The position numbers were made by a program, and so were the translations under genes. DNA of 64,000 bases. Origin: Bacillota bacterium (GTDB taxonomy: Bacteria > Bacillota > Clostridia > Christensenellales > Aristaeellaceae). Numbering within the stretch: position 1 is the stretch's first letter; every line of letters starts with the position of its first letter. Location: contig JAEZIN010000002.1 of NCBI GenBank assembly GCA_023436585.1, positions 248,001 through 312,000 of the forward strand, read 5' to 3'. This document shows, piece after piece, positions 1 to 8,059 of this stretch. The notes beneath the pieces are model-generated. The model was not told the origin of the DNA and searched no databases. It saw only the letters and a program-made list of their open reading frames with translations.

Positions 1-2
1 AA

Positions 3-1256
3 TTGGCGGATTTGACGCTGGAAAAACGCGGCGAACTCATCGAGGCCATGCGCAAGGCAGCCATCGAAAACGCGGAATACCTTGCCAAACTGGCCAATGA
101 GGAAACGGGTTATGGCCATGTGGCGGATAAAATTCAAAAAAACCTGCTTGTCGCACGCCGCACGCCGGGCATTGAGGATCTGACCACCTACTGCAAAACC
201 GGCGACAACGGCATGATGCTCATCGAGCAGGCGCCCTTTGGTGTCATCGGCTCCATTACGCCCTCCACCAACCCCACTTCCACGGTCATTAACAATTCCA
301 TCAGTATGATTGCCGCAGGCAATTCAGTCGTATTTAATCCGCATCCCGCGGCCAAGCGCGCCTCCCAGGAGGCGATGCGCATCCTGGTGGAAGCCATCAT
401 AAAAGCTGGCGGGCCGGCAACACTCATCACCACAGTGAAAGAGCCGACGCTGGAAAGCGGGCAGACGATTATGACCCATCCCGACATCGCCATGCTCTCC
501 ATCACGGGCGGTGAGGCGGTAGTAGCCGTCGCCATGAAGACCGGCAAAAAGGTCATCGCTGCCGGCCCAGGCAATCCGCCGGTAATTGTGGATGATACTG
601 CCGACATCGAAAAGGCCGGCAAGGACATTGTGGATGGCTCCAGCTTTGACAACAATGTGCTGTGCATCGCGGAAAAGGAAGTCTTCGTATTTGGTAACGT
701 GGCTGACCGCCTGATGGCCGCCATGGAGAGAAACGGTGCGTACCGTATATCCGGCGCGGACATCGACAAGATCGTCAAGACCGTATTGATTCCCAAGGAC
801 GGGAAGCACGTAATCAACCGCAAGTATGTCGGCCGCGACGCGGCGGTGATTTTGCGGGATTCCGGCGTGAGCTTTACAGGCAATCCGCGGCTTGTGATTG
901 CCGAAGTCGACAAGAACCATCCCTTTGTGATGACGGAGATGCTTATGCCGGTACTGGCTATCGTGCGCGTTAACAACATTGACGAAGCAGTGGAAGAAGC
1001 CTTCCGCGCCGAGCAGGGCTGCAAGCATTCCGCCATGATCCATTCCACCAACGTGCACAATATGTCCAAGGCCGCCCGCAAGATGAACACCACCATTTTT
1101 GTGAAGAATGGCCCGAGCTATTCCGGCCTGGGCTTTGGCGGCGAGGGCTACACCACCATGACCATCGCCACACCCACGGGCGAGGGCGTTACCAGCGCCA
1201 GAACCTTCACACGCCTTCGCCGCTGCGTGCTCTACGGGGATTTCCGCATTAGCTAA
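3..1256 (+). CDS. CoA-acylating aldehyde dehydrogenase of a microcompartment, 5' partial
   Basis: The frame is open to the window edge, so the N-terminus is missing; 417 residues are visible. It resembles the EutE/PduP family, which converts an aldehyde, CoA and NAD+ to acyl-CoA and NADH inside microcompartments. The active-site cysteine lies in NNVLCIAEK (nt about 650-676), and ITGG and AAGPGNPPV mark the nucleotide-binding half. It is followed after 10 bases by a PduS-like gene and then by shell genes, which supports encapsulation. The N-terminal encapsulation peptide typical of PduP cannot be checked because that end is outside the window. Family assignment is firm; the aldehyde substrate is unknown. 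Confidence 0.93.
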   Translation: MADLTLEKRGELIEAMRKAAIENAEYLAKLANEETGYGHVADKIQKNLLVARRTPGIEDLTTYCKTGDNGMMLIEQAPFGVIGSITPSTNPTSTVINNSISMIAAGNSVVFNPHPAAKRASQEAMRILVEAIIKAGGPATLITTVKEPTLESGQTIMTHPDIAMLSITGGEAVVAVAMKTGKKVIAAGPGNPPVIVDDTADIEKAGKDIVDGSSFDNNVLCIAEKEVFVFGNVADRLMAAMERNGAYRISGADIDKIVKTVLIPKDGKHVINRKYVGRDAAVILRDSGVSFTGNPRLVIAEVDKNHPFVMTEMLMPVLAIVRVNNIDEAVEEAFRAEQGCKHSAMIHSTNVHNMSKAARKMNTTIFVKNGPSYSGLGFGGEGYTTMTIATPTGEGVTSARTFTRLRRCVLYGDFRIS

Positions 1257-1266
1257 GGAGGCTGTT

Positions 1267-2589
1267 ATGGACGTAATTGAAGCCATCCGCAGCGCGGGCG
1301 TCGTAGGCGCGGGAGGCGCGGGCTTTCCCACCCATGTGAAGCTGGCCGTCCATGCTAGGCTTGTGATCGTGAACGGCGCAGAATGCGAGCCGCTGCTTCG
1401 GGTAGACCAGCTTGCGATGCAGTATCAGGCGGAAAAGGTCGTGCGCGGGCTGGAGCTTGCCATGGAAGCGGCGCAAACCAAAGAGGGTGTCATCGCCACC
1501 AAGGAGCATTATGAGGAAGCTGTTCATGCGCTCCGCCGGGCGATCGTCGGAAAACCGAACCTGCGCCTGCACCTGATGGAAAGCTACTACCCCTCCGGCG
1601 ATGAGAAGTCCGTGATCTTTGAGGTGACGGGCAAGGCTGTGCCGACCGGCAAGCTACCCATCGACGCGGGCTGCGTGGTGATCAACGTAGGTACCGCTCT
1701 TAACATCGCGGACGCGGCGGACGGTAAGCCTATCATTGAAAAGAGCGTGACCGTATGCGGCGATGTGCCTGAACCAATGACCGTGACTGTGCCCATCGGT
1801 GTCAGCATGCGTCAGGTTCTGACACTGAGCGGGTTTACCGGCGACGAGCGGGAATACGCCCTGATCGTGGGCGGGCCGTGCATGGGAAACCTGAGTGAAA
1901 ACTGGGATGAGCCGGTGACAAAGACGACCGGGGGTCTACTGATTTTGAAGCGCTCGCACCGGCAGATCACCATGCGAAATATTTCCATGGAGCAGCAGGC
2001 GCGTCTTGCCAGATCCATTTGCTGCCAGTGCAACCGCTGCACGCAGCTTTGCCCCAGGCACGCCATGGGTTTGCCGGTAGAGCCGCACAAGGCGATGCGC
2101 GCCATCTCCACAGGCAACGCGGAGCTTCTGGGCAACGCCGCAGGGGTGCTTGCCTGCTCCAGCTGCGGGTTGTGCACCAACTTTGCCTGCGAAATGGGCC
2201 TTACCCCTTCCGTGGTGATGACGATGCTCAAGCAGGAGTTATCCAAGGCTGGTATTCGCCCGACACCCGAGAGCGATATTCAACCCGAACCGTGGATCGC
2301 CCTCAAGGCTGTGCCGGTGAAGCGGCTGATTGCCCGGATGAACCTGGCAGCCTACGACCTACCCGCACCGCTTAGCAGTAAAGCAGTTTTGCCAAAGCGC
2401 GTGCAGTTGATGCTGCGGCAGCACGTGGGCAGGCCGTCAGAGCCTGTGGTGAAGGCGGGCGACAGAGTACAAAAGGGACAACTGGTCGCAAAAGTTCCGG
2501 AAAAGACGCTGGGCGCAGCACTGCATGCATCCATCAGCGGCACGGTGACAGAGGTTACCGATCAAATGATCGTCCTTGCGGGCGAATGA
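1267..2589 (+). CDS. PduS-like RnfC-type Fe-S flavoprotein
   Basis: A 440-residue protein beginning with the glycine-rich RnfC/PduS nucleotide-binding stretch (GVVGAGGAGFPTHVK, residues about 11-25). Two ferredoxin-like clusters follow: CCQCNRCTQLCP near residues 255-265, and CSSCGLCTNFAC near 297-308. In Pdu systems PduS is a cobalamin reductase that hands electrons through the shell protein PduT; homologues in other BMCs recycle NADH or feed electrons outward. A PduT-like gene begins 16 bases downstream, matching that pairing. An AAGGAGG site precedes the ATG. No cobalamin enzyme is visible here, so cobalamin reduction is only one possibility. Confidence 0.88.
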   Translation: MDVIEAIRSAGVVGAGGAGFPTHVKLAVHARLVIVNGAECEPLLRVDQLAMQYQAEKVVRGLELAMEAAQTKEGVIATKEHYEEAVHALRRAIVGKPNLRLHLMESYYPSGDEKSVIFEVTGKAVPTGKLPIDAGCVVINVGTALNIADAADGKPIIEKSVTVCGDVPEPMTVTVPIGVSMRQVLTLSGFTGDEREYALIVGGPCMGNLSENWDEPVTKTTGGLLILKRSHRQITMRNISMEQQARLARSICCQCNRCTQLCPRHAMGLPVEPHKAMRAISTGNAELLGNAAGVLACSSCGLCTNFACEMGLTPSVVMTMLKQELSKAGIRPTPESDIQPEPWIALKAVPVKRLIARMNLAAYDLPAPLSSKAVLPKRVQLMLRQHVGRPSEPVVKAGDRVQKGQLVAKVPEKTLGAALHASISGTVTEVTDQMIVLAGE

Positions 2590-2605
2590 GCGGGAGGGAG
2601 CATCC

Positions 2606-3151
2606 ATGACAGCTATCGGTGTGGTGGAATCAAACAGCATCCCGCTTGGGGTGCTGGCGGGGGACGCAATGGTCAAGACTGCCGCGGTGGACCTGGTAAC
2701 GGCCCAAACCGCCTGCGCGGGCAAGTACATCGTAATGGTCAGCGGCGATGTCGCGGCGGTCAGGGCTTCGGTAGCTGCTGGGGTGGAAAACGCTGGTTCC
2801 GCACTGGTGGACAGCCTGATCATCCCCAATGTGGACGAGCGCGTGATTATCGCCATGGCTGGCGCGCCGGCGGTGGAAACCGCCCAGGCGGTGGGTGTGG
2901 TTGAGACATTCTCCCTGGCCAGTACCATCAGCGCTGCGGATACGGCGGTTAAAACCGCGGAAGTGGAATTGATCGAGGTCCGCTTGGGGCGCGGCATGGG
3001 CGGAAAATCATTTCTGGTGTTTACCGGCGAAGTGTCCGCAGTGGAAGCTGCTTCCAAAGCCATAGCGGCCAGTGAAGGCTCCAAGGGGCTCATAGGGTCC
3101 AGCGTTGTGATCCCGTCGCCTCATATGGATATAGTCAAAGCACTACTCTAA
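2606..3151 (+). CDS. PduT-like tandem BMC-domain trimeric shell protein
   Basis: A 181-residue protein with two BMC domains (residues about 3-88 and 93-181), the architecture of pseudohexameric trimers. Cys37 sits in CAGK, the position of the PduT cysteine that ligates a central [4Fe-4S] cluster at the pore, so this protein probably carries a cluster for electron transfer across the shell. It directly follows the PduS-like gene, its expected partner. The ATG at 2606 was chosen over an upstream in-frame start because GGGAGGGAG lies at the right distance. The shell assignment is firm; the Fe-S site is inferred from the single conserved cysteine. Confidence 0.92.
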   Translation: MTAIGVVESNSIPLGVLAGDAMVKTAAVDLVTAQTACAGKYIVMVSGDVAAVRASVAAGVENAGSALVDSLIIPNVDERVIIAMAGAPAVETAQAVGVVETFSLASTISAADTAVKTAEVELIEVRLGRGMGGKSFLVFTGEVSAVEAASKAIAASEGSKGLIGSSVVIPSPHMDIVKALL

Positions 3152-3177
3152 ATTCATTATAGCAAGGAGAAATCATT

Positions 3178-3504
3178 ATGCAGGAAGCTTTGGGAATGAT
3201 CGAAACCCGGGGTCTGGTAGGCGCCATCGAAGCGGCGGACGCAATGGTCAAGGCCGCCAACGTCCATCTGCTGGGCAAGGAACATGTCGGCGGTGGTTTG
3301 GTGACCGTCATGGTTCGCGGCGATGTAGGCGCTGTGAAGGCGGCCGTGGAAGCAGGCAGCGCAGCTGCCAAGCGCGTTGGCGAACTGATCAGCGTGCATG
3401 TGATCCCCCGTCCCCACGGCGATGTGGAAGCCGTTCTGCCCACGCTCGGTGAAGATGCAGGCACTGCCGCTGCCCCCAAAACAACAAAGACGACCAAGGC
3501 GTAA
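3178..3504 (+). CDS. BMC-H hexameric shell protein (PduA/EutM type), with tail
   Basis: A 108-residue single BMC-domain protein that tiles the facets of the microcompartment shell. It has the classic start ALGMIETRGLVGAIEAADAM and the core VTVMVRGDVGAVKAAVEAG. The pore loop reads KEHVGGG. After residue 90 it carries an Ala/Thr/Lys-rich extension (APKTTKTTKA) that its neighbour lacks. It is almost identical in core sequence to the next gene, so the pair is a recent tandem duplication or has been homogenised. The AAGGAGA site and ATG are clear. Confidence 0.95.
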   Translation: MQEALGMIETRGLVGAIEAADAMVKAANVHLLGKEHVGGGLVTVMVRGDVGAVKAAVEAGSAAAKRVGELISVHVIPRPHGDVEAVLPTLGEDAGTAAAPKTTKTTKA

Positions 3505-3528
3505 CCCGCCTCAAAAGGAGAATGTATC

Positions 3529-3804
3529 ATGGAAAAGCAAGCACTCGGCATGGTTGAAACCAAGGGCCTCGTGTCATCTATTGAGGCGGCGGACGCAATG
3601 GTCAAGGCTGCCAACGTTCATCTCATCGGCAAGGTTCATGTGGGCGGCGGTTTGGTGACCGTGATGGTTCGCGGTGATGTGGGCGCAGTGAAGGCGGCGG
3701 TGGAAGCCGGCAGCGCTGCTGCCAAGCGTGTAGGCGAACTGGTCAGCGTGCATGTGATCCCCCGGCCCCACGACGATGTGGAATTGATCCTGCCCAAGCT
3801 GTAA
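3529..3804 (+). CDS. BMC-H hexameric shell protein (PduA/EutM type)
   Basis: A 91-residue canonical BMC-H protein, 24 bases after a near-copy of itself. It has the same core VTVMVRGDVGAVKAAVEAG; the pore loop reads KVHVGGG instead of KEHVGGG, exchanging a charged residue for valine. It ends at the normal C-terminus without the Lys/Thr tail of its neighbour. It is probably a major facet protein that can form mixed hexamers with the preceding paralogue. AAAGGAG precedes the ATG. Confidence 0.95.
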   Translation: MEKQALGMVETKGLVSSIEAADAMVKAANVHLIGKVHVGGGLVTVMVRGDVGAVKAAVEAGSAAAKRVGELVSVHVIPRPHDDVELILPKL

Positions 3805-3817
3805 GGAGGAGAGCCGT

Positions 3818-4243
3818 ATGCTCAAAGGCATCTCTCCCCTGCTGTCGCCGGAGCTTTTAAAAATTCTGGCGGAAATGGGCCACGGTGACGAACTGGTGAT
3901 CGGCGACGCGAACTTTCCGGCGCAGAGTATGGGTAAACAGTGTATTCGCGCAGACGGGCACGGCGGCGTGGAGCTGCTGGATGCCATCCTTCAGTTGCTG
4001 CCGTTGGACACCTTTGTGGAAGCGCCGGTAACCTTAATGCAAGTGGTTCCAGGTACCATGGCCGGCGACCCGCCCATCTGGAAGGATTTTGGGGCGGCCA
4101 TCCAAAAGCACCAGCCTGATACAAAGATCGGGCAGATTGAGCGCTTTGCTTTCTATGACCGGGCGCGCAAGGCATACGCCTGTGTGGCCACCGGCGAACG
4201 CTCTTTATATGCGTGCATCATTCTAAAAAAAGGTGTACTTTAA
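3818..4243 (+). CDS. RbsD/FucU-family sugar mutarotase
   Basis: A 141-residue protein with the FucU/RbsD signature MGHGDELVIGDANFPA near residues 23-38 and the ADGHGG segment soon after. Family members interconvert sugar anomers (alpha/beta-fucose, or pyranose/furanose ribose), feeding the form used by the next enzyme. The usual length is about 140 residues. It lies 13 bases after the second BMC-H gene, behind a GGAGGA site, so it belongs to the operon. Its presence points to a monosaccharide as the pathway substrate. Whether the sugar is fucose, rhamnose, ribose or something else cannot be read from the sequence. Confidence 0.88.
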   Translation: MLKGISPLLSPELLKILAEMGHGDELVIGDANFPAQSMGKQCIRADGHGGVELLDAILQLLPLDTFVEAPVTLMQVVPGTMAGDPPIWKDFGAAIQKHQPDTKIGQIERFAFYDRARKAYACVATGERSLYACIILKKGVL

Positions 4244-4248
4244 TAGCT

Positions 4249-4283
4249 GCTGCTCCGCCCGCATGATAGGCGGGCGGAGCAGC
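4249..4283 (+). other. Perfect 14-bp stem-loop in the BMC operon
   Basis: GCTGCTCCGCCCGC (4249-4262) pairs perfectly with 4270-4283 around a 7-base loop, directly after the mutarotase gene. No U-tract follows, so it is more likely an mRNA-processing or 3'-protecting hairpin, or a leaky terminator, than a strong terminator. It separates the shell and enzyme part of the operon from dhaKL. Confidence 0.6.
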
Positions 4284-4371
4284 GGCATATCTTATGAAAA
4301 CTTCTCCCGGTTGGCGTCACGTTGCCTCATCGGGATATCATGTATAGGTAACTTTGTCCATGAATCCTTAT

Positions 4372-4393
4372 CATTCTGTTCGCAAGCAGAATG
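4372..4393. promoter_or_regulatory. Near-palindrome, candidate operator in front of dhaK
   Basis: CATTCTG and CAGAATG form perfect 7-bp arms around an 8-base centre (TTCGCAAG), ending five bases before the dhaK ribosome binding site. A GC-centred, roughly 20-bp palindrome is the usual form of a LacI-family operator, and a LacI-family gene lies 1.7 kb downstream in the same operon. It could equally be a hairpin in the mRNA. The assignment is inferred from position and symmetry only. Confidence 0.4.
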
Positions 4394-4411
4394 AACGAAA
4401 GGAATAGCCGC

Positions 4412-5425
4412 ATGAAAAAGATCATCAATACCGCGGAACGTTTTATCCCTGAAATGCTGGAGGGTATCTACGCCGCTCATCCCGGCGAACTGAACTACGT
4501 AAATGACGATCTCCATTGCCTGGTGAATGCCCGCGCCCACGAGGGCAAGGTGGGCTTGGCTACCGGCGGCGGCTCCGGCCACCTGCCGCTGTTCCTGGGC
4601 TTTGTAGGCGAAGGCATGCTGGACGGCTGCGCCATCGGTGATGTGTTCCAATCCCCCAGTGCCGAGCAGATGCTGGCTGTAACAAAGCACATCGATCAGG
4701 GCAAGGGCGTTCTCTACATCTACGGCAACTATAACGGCGATATTTTCAACTTCGACAGTGCCGCCGAAATGGCAGACTTTGAAGAGAATATCCGGGTATT
4801 AAGCTGCGTTGCCGGCGAAGATGTGGCCGGCCCGGCCGCCGCGCCTGGCGAAGCCAACAAGCGCCGCGGCGTTGCGGGCATCTTCTTCGTGTTCAAGTGC
4901 GCAGGCGCCGCGGCGGCAGCCGGCCTTGACCTGGATGAAGTGAAGCGGGTAGCGGACAAAGTTTGCGCAAACGTACGCACCATGGGTGTTGCACTTTCCA
5001 GCTGCACCGTGCCGCGGGTAGGCCGCCCAAGCTTCAACATTGGTGACGATGAAATGGAAATTGGCATGGGCATCCATGGCGAGCCGGGCGTGCGCCGCGG
5101 CAAGCTGCAGCCCGCCGACGAGATCGTGGACGAAATGCTCGAACCTATCCTGAACGACATCCCTTACAGCGAGGGAGACGAGGTGGCCGTGCTGATCAAC
5201 GGGCTTGGCGCGACACCGCTGGAAGAGCAGTATGTCATGTTCCGCCGCGTCAACCAGACGCTTGCGTCCCGTGGGATCAAAGTATTCCATGCCTATATCG
5301 GCGAATATGCCACCTCCATGGAAATGGCCGGCGCGTCGATTTCACTGCTCAAGGTGGACGACGAACTGAAAAAGTACCTCGCAGCACCCGCAAATACGCC
5401 ATTCTTCAAACAGTTCGCGTATTAA
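4412..5425 (+). CDS. dhaK: Dihydroxyacetone kinase-type subunit DhaK
   Basis: A 337-residue DAK1-domain protein. GGGSGH (residues 52-57) contains the catalytic histidine. GNYNGD ends at Asp110, and GIHGEPG holds His222, the residue that binds the ketone substrate covalently as a hemiaminal. All hallmark residues are present and the length is normal. It binds dihydroxyacetone or a related short ketose while DhaL brings the phosphate. The start at 4412 is preferred over an ATG 21 bases upstream because AAAGGA precedes it by 8 bases. No DhaM is present, so the phosphoryl donor may be ATP. In a BMC operon the natural substrate might be another ketose, for instance a ketotetrose. Confidence 0.9.
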   Translation: MKKIINTAERFIPEMLEGIYAAHPGELNYVNDDLHCLVNARAHEGKVGLATGGGSGHLPLFLGFVGEGMLDGCAIGDVFQSPSAEQMLAVTKHIDQGKGVLYIYGNYNGDIFNFDSAAEMADFEENIRVLSCVAGEDVAGPAAAPGEANKRRGVAGIFFVFKCAGAAAAAGLDLDEVKRVADKVCANVRTMGVALSSCTVPRVGRPSFNIGDDEMEIGMGIHGEPGVRRGKLQPADEIVDEMLEPILNDIPYSEGDEVAVLINGLGATPLEEQYVMFRRVNQTLASRGIKVFHAYIGEYATSMEMAGASISLLKVDDELKKYLAAPANTPFFKQFAY

Positions 5426-5436
5426 GGAGGGTTCCT

Positions 5437-6048
5437 ATGGCAGATTTGAAGCAACTGCTCAAAACCTGGGCAGAGCTGATGGAAGCCAACAAACAGCGGT
5501 TGATCGAGCTGGATGGCATGGTGGGTGACAGCGACTTGGGGCTTACCATGGCCGATGGATTTCGTGCCGCGTACGAGGCTGTAAAGGATAGCACCGAAAC
5601 CGATGTTGGCAAGCTCGCGTACTTTGCGGGCAAGGCAATGGGTTCGAAAGTCCCCTCCACCATGGGCACGCTCATGGCCAGCGGCCTCATGAATGCAGGA
5701 AAAGAGCTGAAGGGTGTCGAATCCTTAGAAGATTCAACCTGGCCCAAGTTCTTTCAAGCGTATTACGACGGCGTTCAAAGCCGTGGAAAAGCCCAGCTTA
5801 GCGAAAAAACCTTTCTGGATGGGCTGCATCCTGCAGTCGAAGTGCTAAAAAGCAACCCGGGTGATATTGCTACAGCCGCTACGCTGGCAGCTCAAGCTGC
5901 CAACGATGCTTTTCTTGCAACCAGAGGGATGCTGGCCAAGCATGGCCGGATGGCCATCCGCGGCGAACAATCCCGGGAATACCTGGACCCTGGCGCTGCC
6001 GTGGCCGCACTGCTGATGGAAGGGTTTTCTCATACCATGACAAGATAG
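5437..6048 (+). CDS. dhaL: Dihydroxyacetone kinase-type subunit DhaL
   Basis: A 203-residue DAK2-domain protein, the nucleotide-binding half of the kinase, 11 bases after dhaK behind AAGGAGG. The Mg-nucleotide aspartates Asp26, Asp31 and Asp33 occur in ELDGMVGDSDLG with the same spacing as in E. coli DhaL. The loop reads GDSDLGLTM rather than the common GDGDHG. The DhaK-DhaL order is standard. The missing DhaM could be encoded elsewhere, or this pair may use ATP directly as in the ATP-dependent branch; the sequence does not decide this. Confidence 0.9.
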   Translation: MADLKQLLKTWAELMEANKQRLIELDGMVGDSDLGLTMADGFRAAYEAVKDSTETDVGKLAYFAGKAMGSKVPSTMGTLMASGLMNAGKELKGVESLEDSTWPKFFQAYYDGVQSRGKAQLSEKTFLDGLHPAVEVLKSNPGDIATAATLAAQAANDAFLATRGMLAKHGRMAIRGEQSREYLDPGAAVAALLMEGFSHTMTR

Positions 6049-6061
6049 GACGGATACCGTT

Positions 6062-7078
6062 ATGACGATCAGGGAAATTGCCAATCTGGCAGGGGTCTCT
6101 CCGGCAGCGGTTTCGCTGGTCATCAACAACAAAAAAGGCGTTAGCGAGGAGACCAGGCAGCGGGTGCAGGCTGTCATCGAAGAGAATAAATATATGGTCC
6201 CCGGACAAAAGCGCGTAAGCAAGCCCAAGCGTTTCCGCCTTTGTGTGGTTAAATTCCGCACCCACGGTATCGCAATCGAGGAAAACCAGGGGTTCATCGC
6301 TTCCATCATTGACCAGATTGAAAGCGAGTGCCGCCACTATGGGTACGATCTTGCCATGGTCAACTGCGATGTGGCCACAGCCGCAGAAACCCTGAAAGAA
6401 GTCATGGCCGCGCCGCCTGACGGCGTGATCCTCATGGGCACGGAGCTCAGCGAAGCTGATTACAAGCTGCTTGATCTTTTGACCGTGCCCATCGTGGTGC
6501 TGGACAACAGCATGCGCGATGTGCAGGTGGACAGCGTACTGATGGACAACGAGGCCATCAGCGCCGAGGCGGTGCGCTACCTGTACGGTCTGGGGCACCG
6601 GGACATCGGCTATATCCGCTTCAATCTTCCCATCAGCAACTGTCAGGAACGCTACCAGGGGTATCTGCGGGAAATGGAACGGCTGGGGCTTCACATTCCC
6701 AAGCCCATCAGCATTATGCCAACCTTCAGCGGCGCGTACAAGGATATGAAGCGGATGCTGGAGGAAGGCGAGTATGTCCCCCACGGTGCCTGTGTCGCGG
6801 ACAATGATACCGTCGCCATCGGCGTGATGAAAGCCATCCACGAAGCTGGCTACCGCATTCCGGAAGACATCTCCATCATCGGCGTGGACGATATCCCCTT
6901 CAGCGCAATGACCACGCCGGCGCTTACCACCATGCGCATCTCCCGCTCCGCGCTGGGCACACTTGCCGTGGATACGCTGCGCAAGCGCATCAAGTACCCC
7001 AACTGGGCCAATATGCATGTGCGGCTTTCGGGTCGGCTGGTGGAGCGTGCCAGCACAATGGCCAAGCTGGAGAAATAG
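6062..7078 (+). CDS. LacI-family transcriptional regulator
   Basis: A 338-residue regulator with an N-terminal LacI helix-turn-helix (IREIANLAGVSPAAVSLVIN, residues 3-22) and a periplasmic-binding-protein-like sugar sensor over residues about 60-330. It starts 13 bases after dhaL and lies inside the microcompartment operon, so it most likely senses the sugar or phosphosugar degraded there and represses the operon. A near-palindrome at 4372-4393 is a possible operator. The hinge helix region is present. The ligand is unknown. Confidence 0.92.
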   Translation: MTIREIANLAGVSPAAVSLVINNKKGVSEETRQRVQAVIEENKYMVPGQKRVSKPKRFRLCVVKFRTHGIAIEENQGFIASIIDQIESECRHYGYDLAMVNCDVATAAETLKEVMAAPPDGVILMGTELSEADYKLLDLLTVPIVVLDNSMRDVQVDSVLMDNEAISAEAVRYLYGLGHRDIGYIRFNLPISNCQERYQGYLREMERLGLHIPKPISIMPTFSGAYKDMKRMLEEGEYVPHGACVADNDTVAIGVMKAIHEAGYRIPEDISIIGVDDIPFSAMTTPALTTMRISRSALGTLAVDTLRKRIKYPNWANMHVRLSGRLVERASTMAKLEK

Positions 7079-7085
7079 GCGGCCG

Positions 7086-7105
7086 CCGGACAGGCTGATG
7101 TCCGG
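7086..7105 (+). other. Stem-loop between the LacI gene and vertex-protein genes
   Basis: CCGGACA (7086-7092) and TGTCCGG (7099-7105) form a perfect 7-bp stem with a 6-base loop, without a U-tract. It lies just before the ribosome binding site of the first vertex-protein gene and could modulate the relative expression of low-copy pentamers. It could also be a dyad operator. Confidence 0.4.
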
Positions 7106-7131
7106 ATACTGATTCGCAGGGAGGGACGCCT

Positions 7132-7455
7132 ATGCTCGTAGGCCGCGTCACAGGCAGTGTGGTCAGCACCAACAAGGTTTCCGCCCTGCAGGGTGCCAAG
7201 CTGCTCATCGTGCAGCCGGTGGAGCTGGATACCCTGAAAATGAAGGACGATTACGTAATCTGCGTGGATGATGTAGGCGCCGGCGAAGGCGATCTCGTAT
7301 TTTGCGCCTACGGCAGCTCCGCCAGGCAGTCGGACACCTCCAAGACATTCGCCACGGATTACACCATTTACGGAATTCTGGACTCTATTGATATGCGCGG
7401 GGCGCGGACCTACGACAAAGCAAAGGAGGCGGATGCATGCAGCTGGCAAAAGTGA
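7132..7455 (+). CDS. BMC vertex protein (EutN/CcmL, BMC-P), copy 1
   Basis: A 107-residue EutN/CcmL-family pentamer protein that caps the vertices of the shell. It shows the family pattern: MLVGRVTGSVVSTNK at the start, KLLIVQPVEL, then DDVGAGEGDLV and GSSARQS in the middle. It is the first of four consecutive BMC-P genes. GGGAGGG precedes the ATG. Its 3' end overlaps the next gene by 19 bases, indicating translational coupling. The C-terminal 15 or so residues (YDKAKEADACSWQK) extend past the usual core. Confidence 0.93.
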   Translation: MLVGRVTGSVVSTNKVSALQGAKLLIVQPVELDTLKMKDDYVICVDDVGAGEGDLVFCAYGSSARQSDTSKTFATDYTIYGILDSIDMRGARTYDKAKEADACSWQK

Positions 7456-7748
7456 TTGGTTCCATCGTGAGCACACGCAAGTCCGAGCGGCTGCAGGGCC
7501 TCAAATTGCTGGTGGCCGTGCCCATCGATATGGATACCATGCAGGAAAAGGGCGCGCCGTTTGTCACTGTGGATACCGTGGGTGCCGGCGAGGGTGAAAT
7601 CGTCATGTGGGCAGGCGGCAGCTCCTCCCGCCAGACGGATCTCACTACCGGCAAGCCCGTGGACAGCTCCATCATCGGCATTGTGGATTCTGTGGACATC
7701 CTTGGCATGCGTAAGTTCGATAAGTTCAAGGCGGAAAATGATCTATGA
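7437..7748 (+). CDS. BMC vertex protein (EutN/CcmL, BMC-P), copy 2
   Basis: A 103-residue EutN/CcmL homologue: MQLAKVIGSIVSTRKSERL at the start, KLLVAVPIDMD, DTVGAGEGEIV and GSSSRQTD. It is the closest paralogue of copy 1. The ATG at 7437 was chosen over a neighbouring out-of-frame ATG at 7433; AAAGGAGG (7423-7430) sits inside the end of copy 1 and serves it. It ends in an ATGA overlap with copy 3. Confidence 0.93.
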   Translation: MQLAKVIGSIVSTRKSERLQGLKLLVAVPIDMDTMQEKGAPFVTVDTVGAGEGEIVMWAGGSSSRQTDLTTGKPVDSSIIGIVDSVDILGMRKFDKFKAENDL

Positions 7749-8038
7749 AGCTTGCGCGCGTAACAGGCACGGTGGTATCCACCGTGAAATATGAAAAGTA
7801 CAGGGGCTTGAAGCTGCTGAAAGTCCGCCACCTCGATCTAGACATGAACGAGACAGGCGAAGAGCTTGTGGCGCTGGACGCGGCCAACGCCGGCATAGGC
7901 GACACGGTGCTGGTCAACAACGACGGCGGCGCAGCGCAAATGATACTGGAGGACAAGACCCTGATTGCCAGCATCACCATCTGCGGGGTGATCGACTCGT
8001 TTACCTGCCAGGGGAAAACGACGCGCTGCCATGGGTAA
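7745..8038 (+). CDS. BMC vertex protein (EutN/CcmL, BMC-P), copy 3
   Basis: A 97-residue EutN/CcmL homologue (MKLARVTGTVVSTVKYEK, KLLKVRHLDLD, AANAGIGDTVLV). It is more diverged than copies 1 and 2: the GSS(A/S)RQ segment is replaced by NNDGGAAQM. It starts in an ATGA overlap with copy 2, so it is translated by coupling. It may form its own pentamers or a mixed vertex. Confidence 0.9.
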   Translation: MKLARVTGTVVSTVKYEKYRGLKLLKVRHLDLDMNETGEELVALDAANAGIGDTVLVNNDGGAAQMILEDKTLIASITICGVIDSFTCQGKTTRCHG

Positions 8039-8059
8039 CGCGTACAAGGAGGCGGCGGC

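Noticed and set aside
5879..7018. Open frame of about 379 codons antisense to dhaL and the LacI gene
   Set aside because: It has no ribosome binding site or domain motifs and mirrors real coding sequence; GC-rich third positions create long antisense frames.
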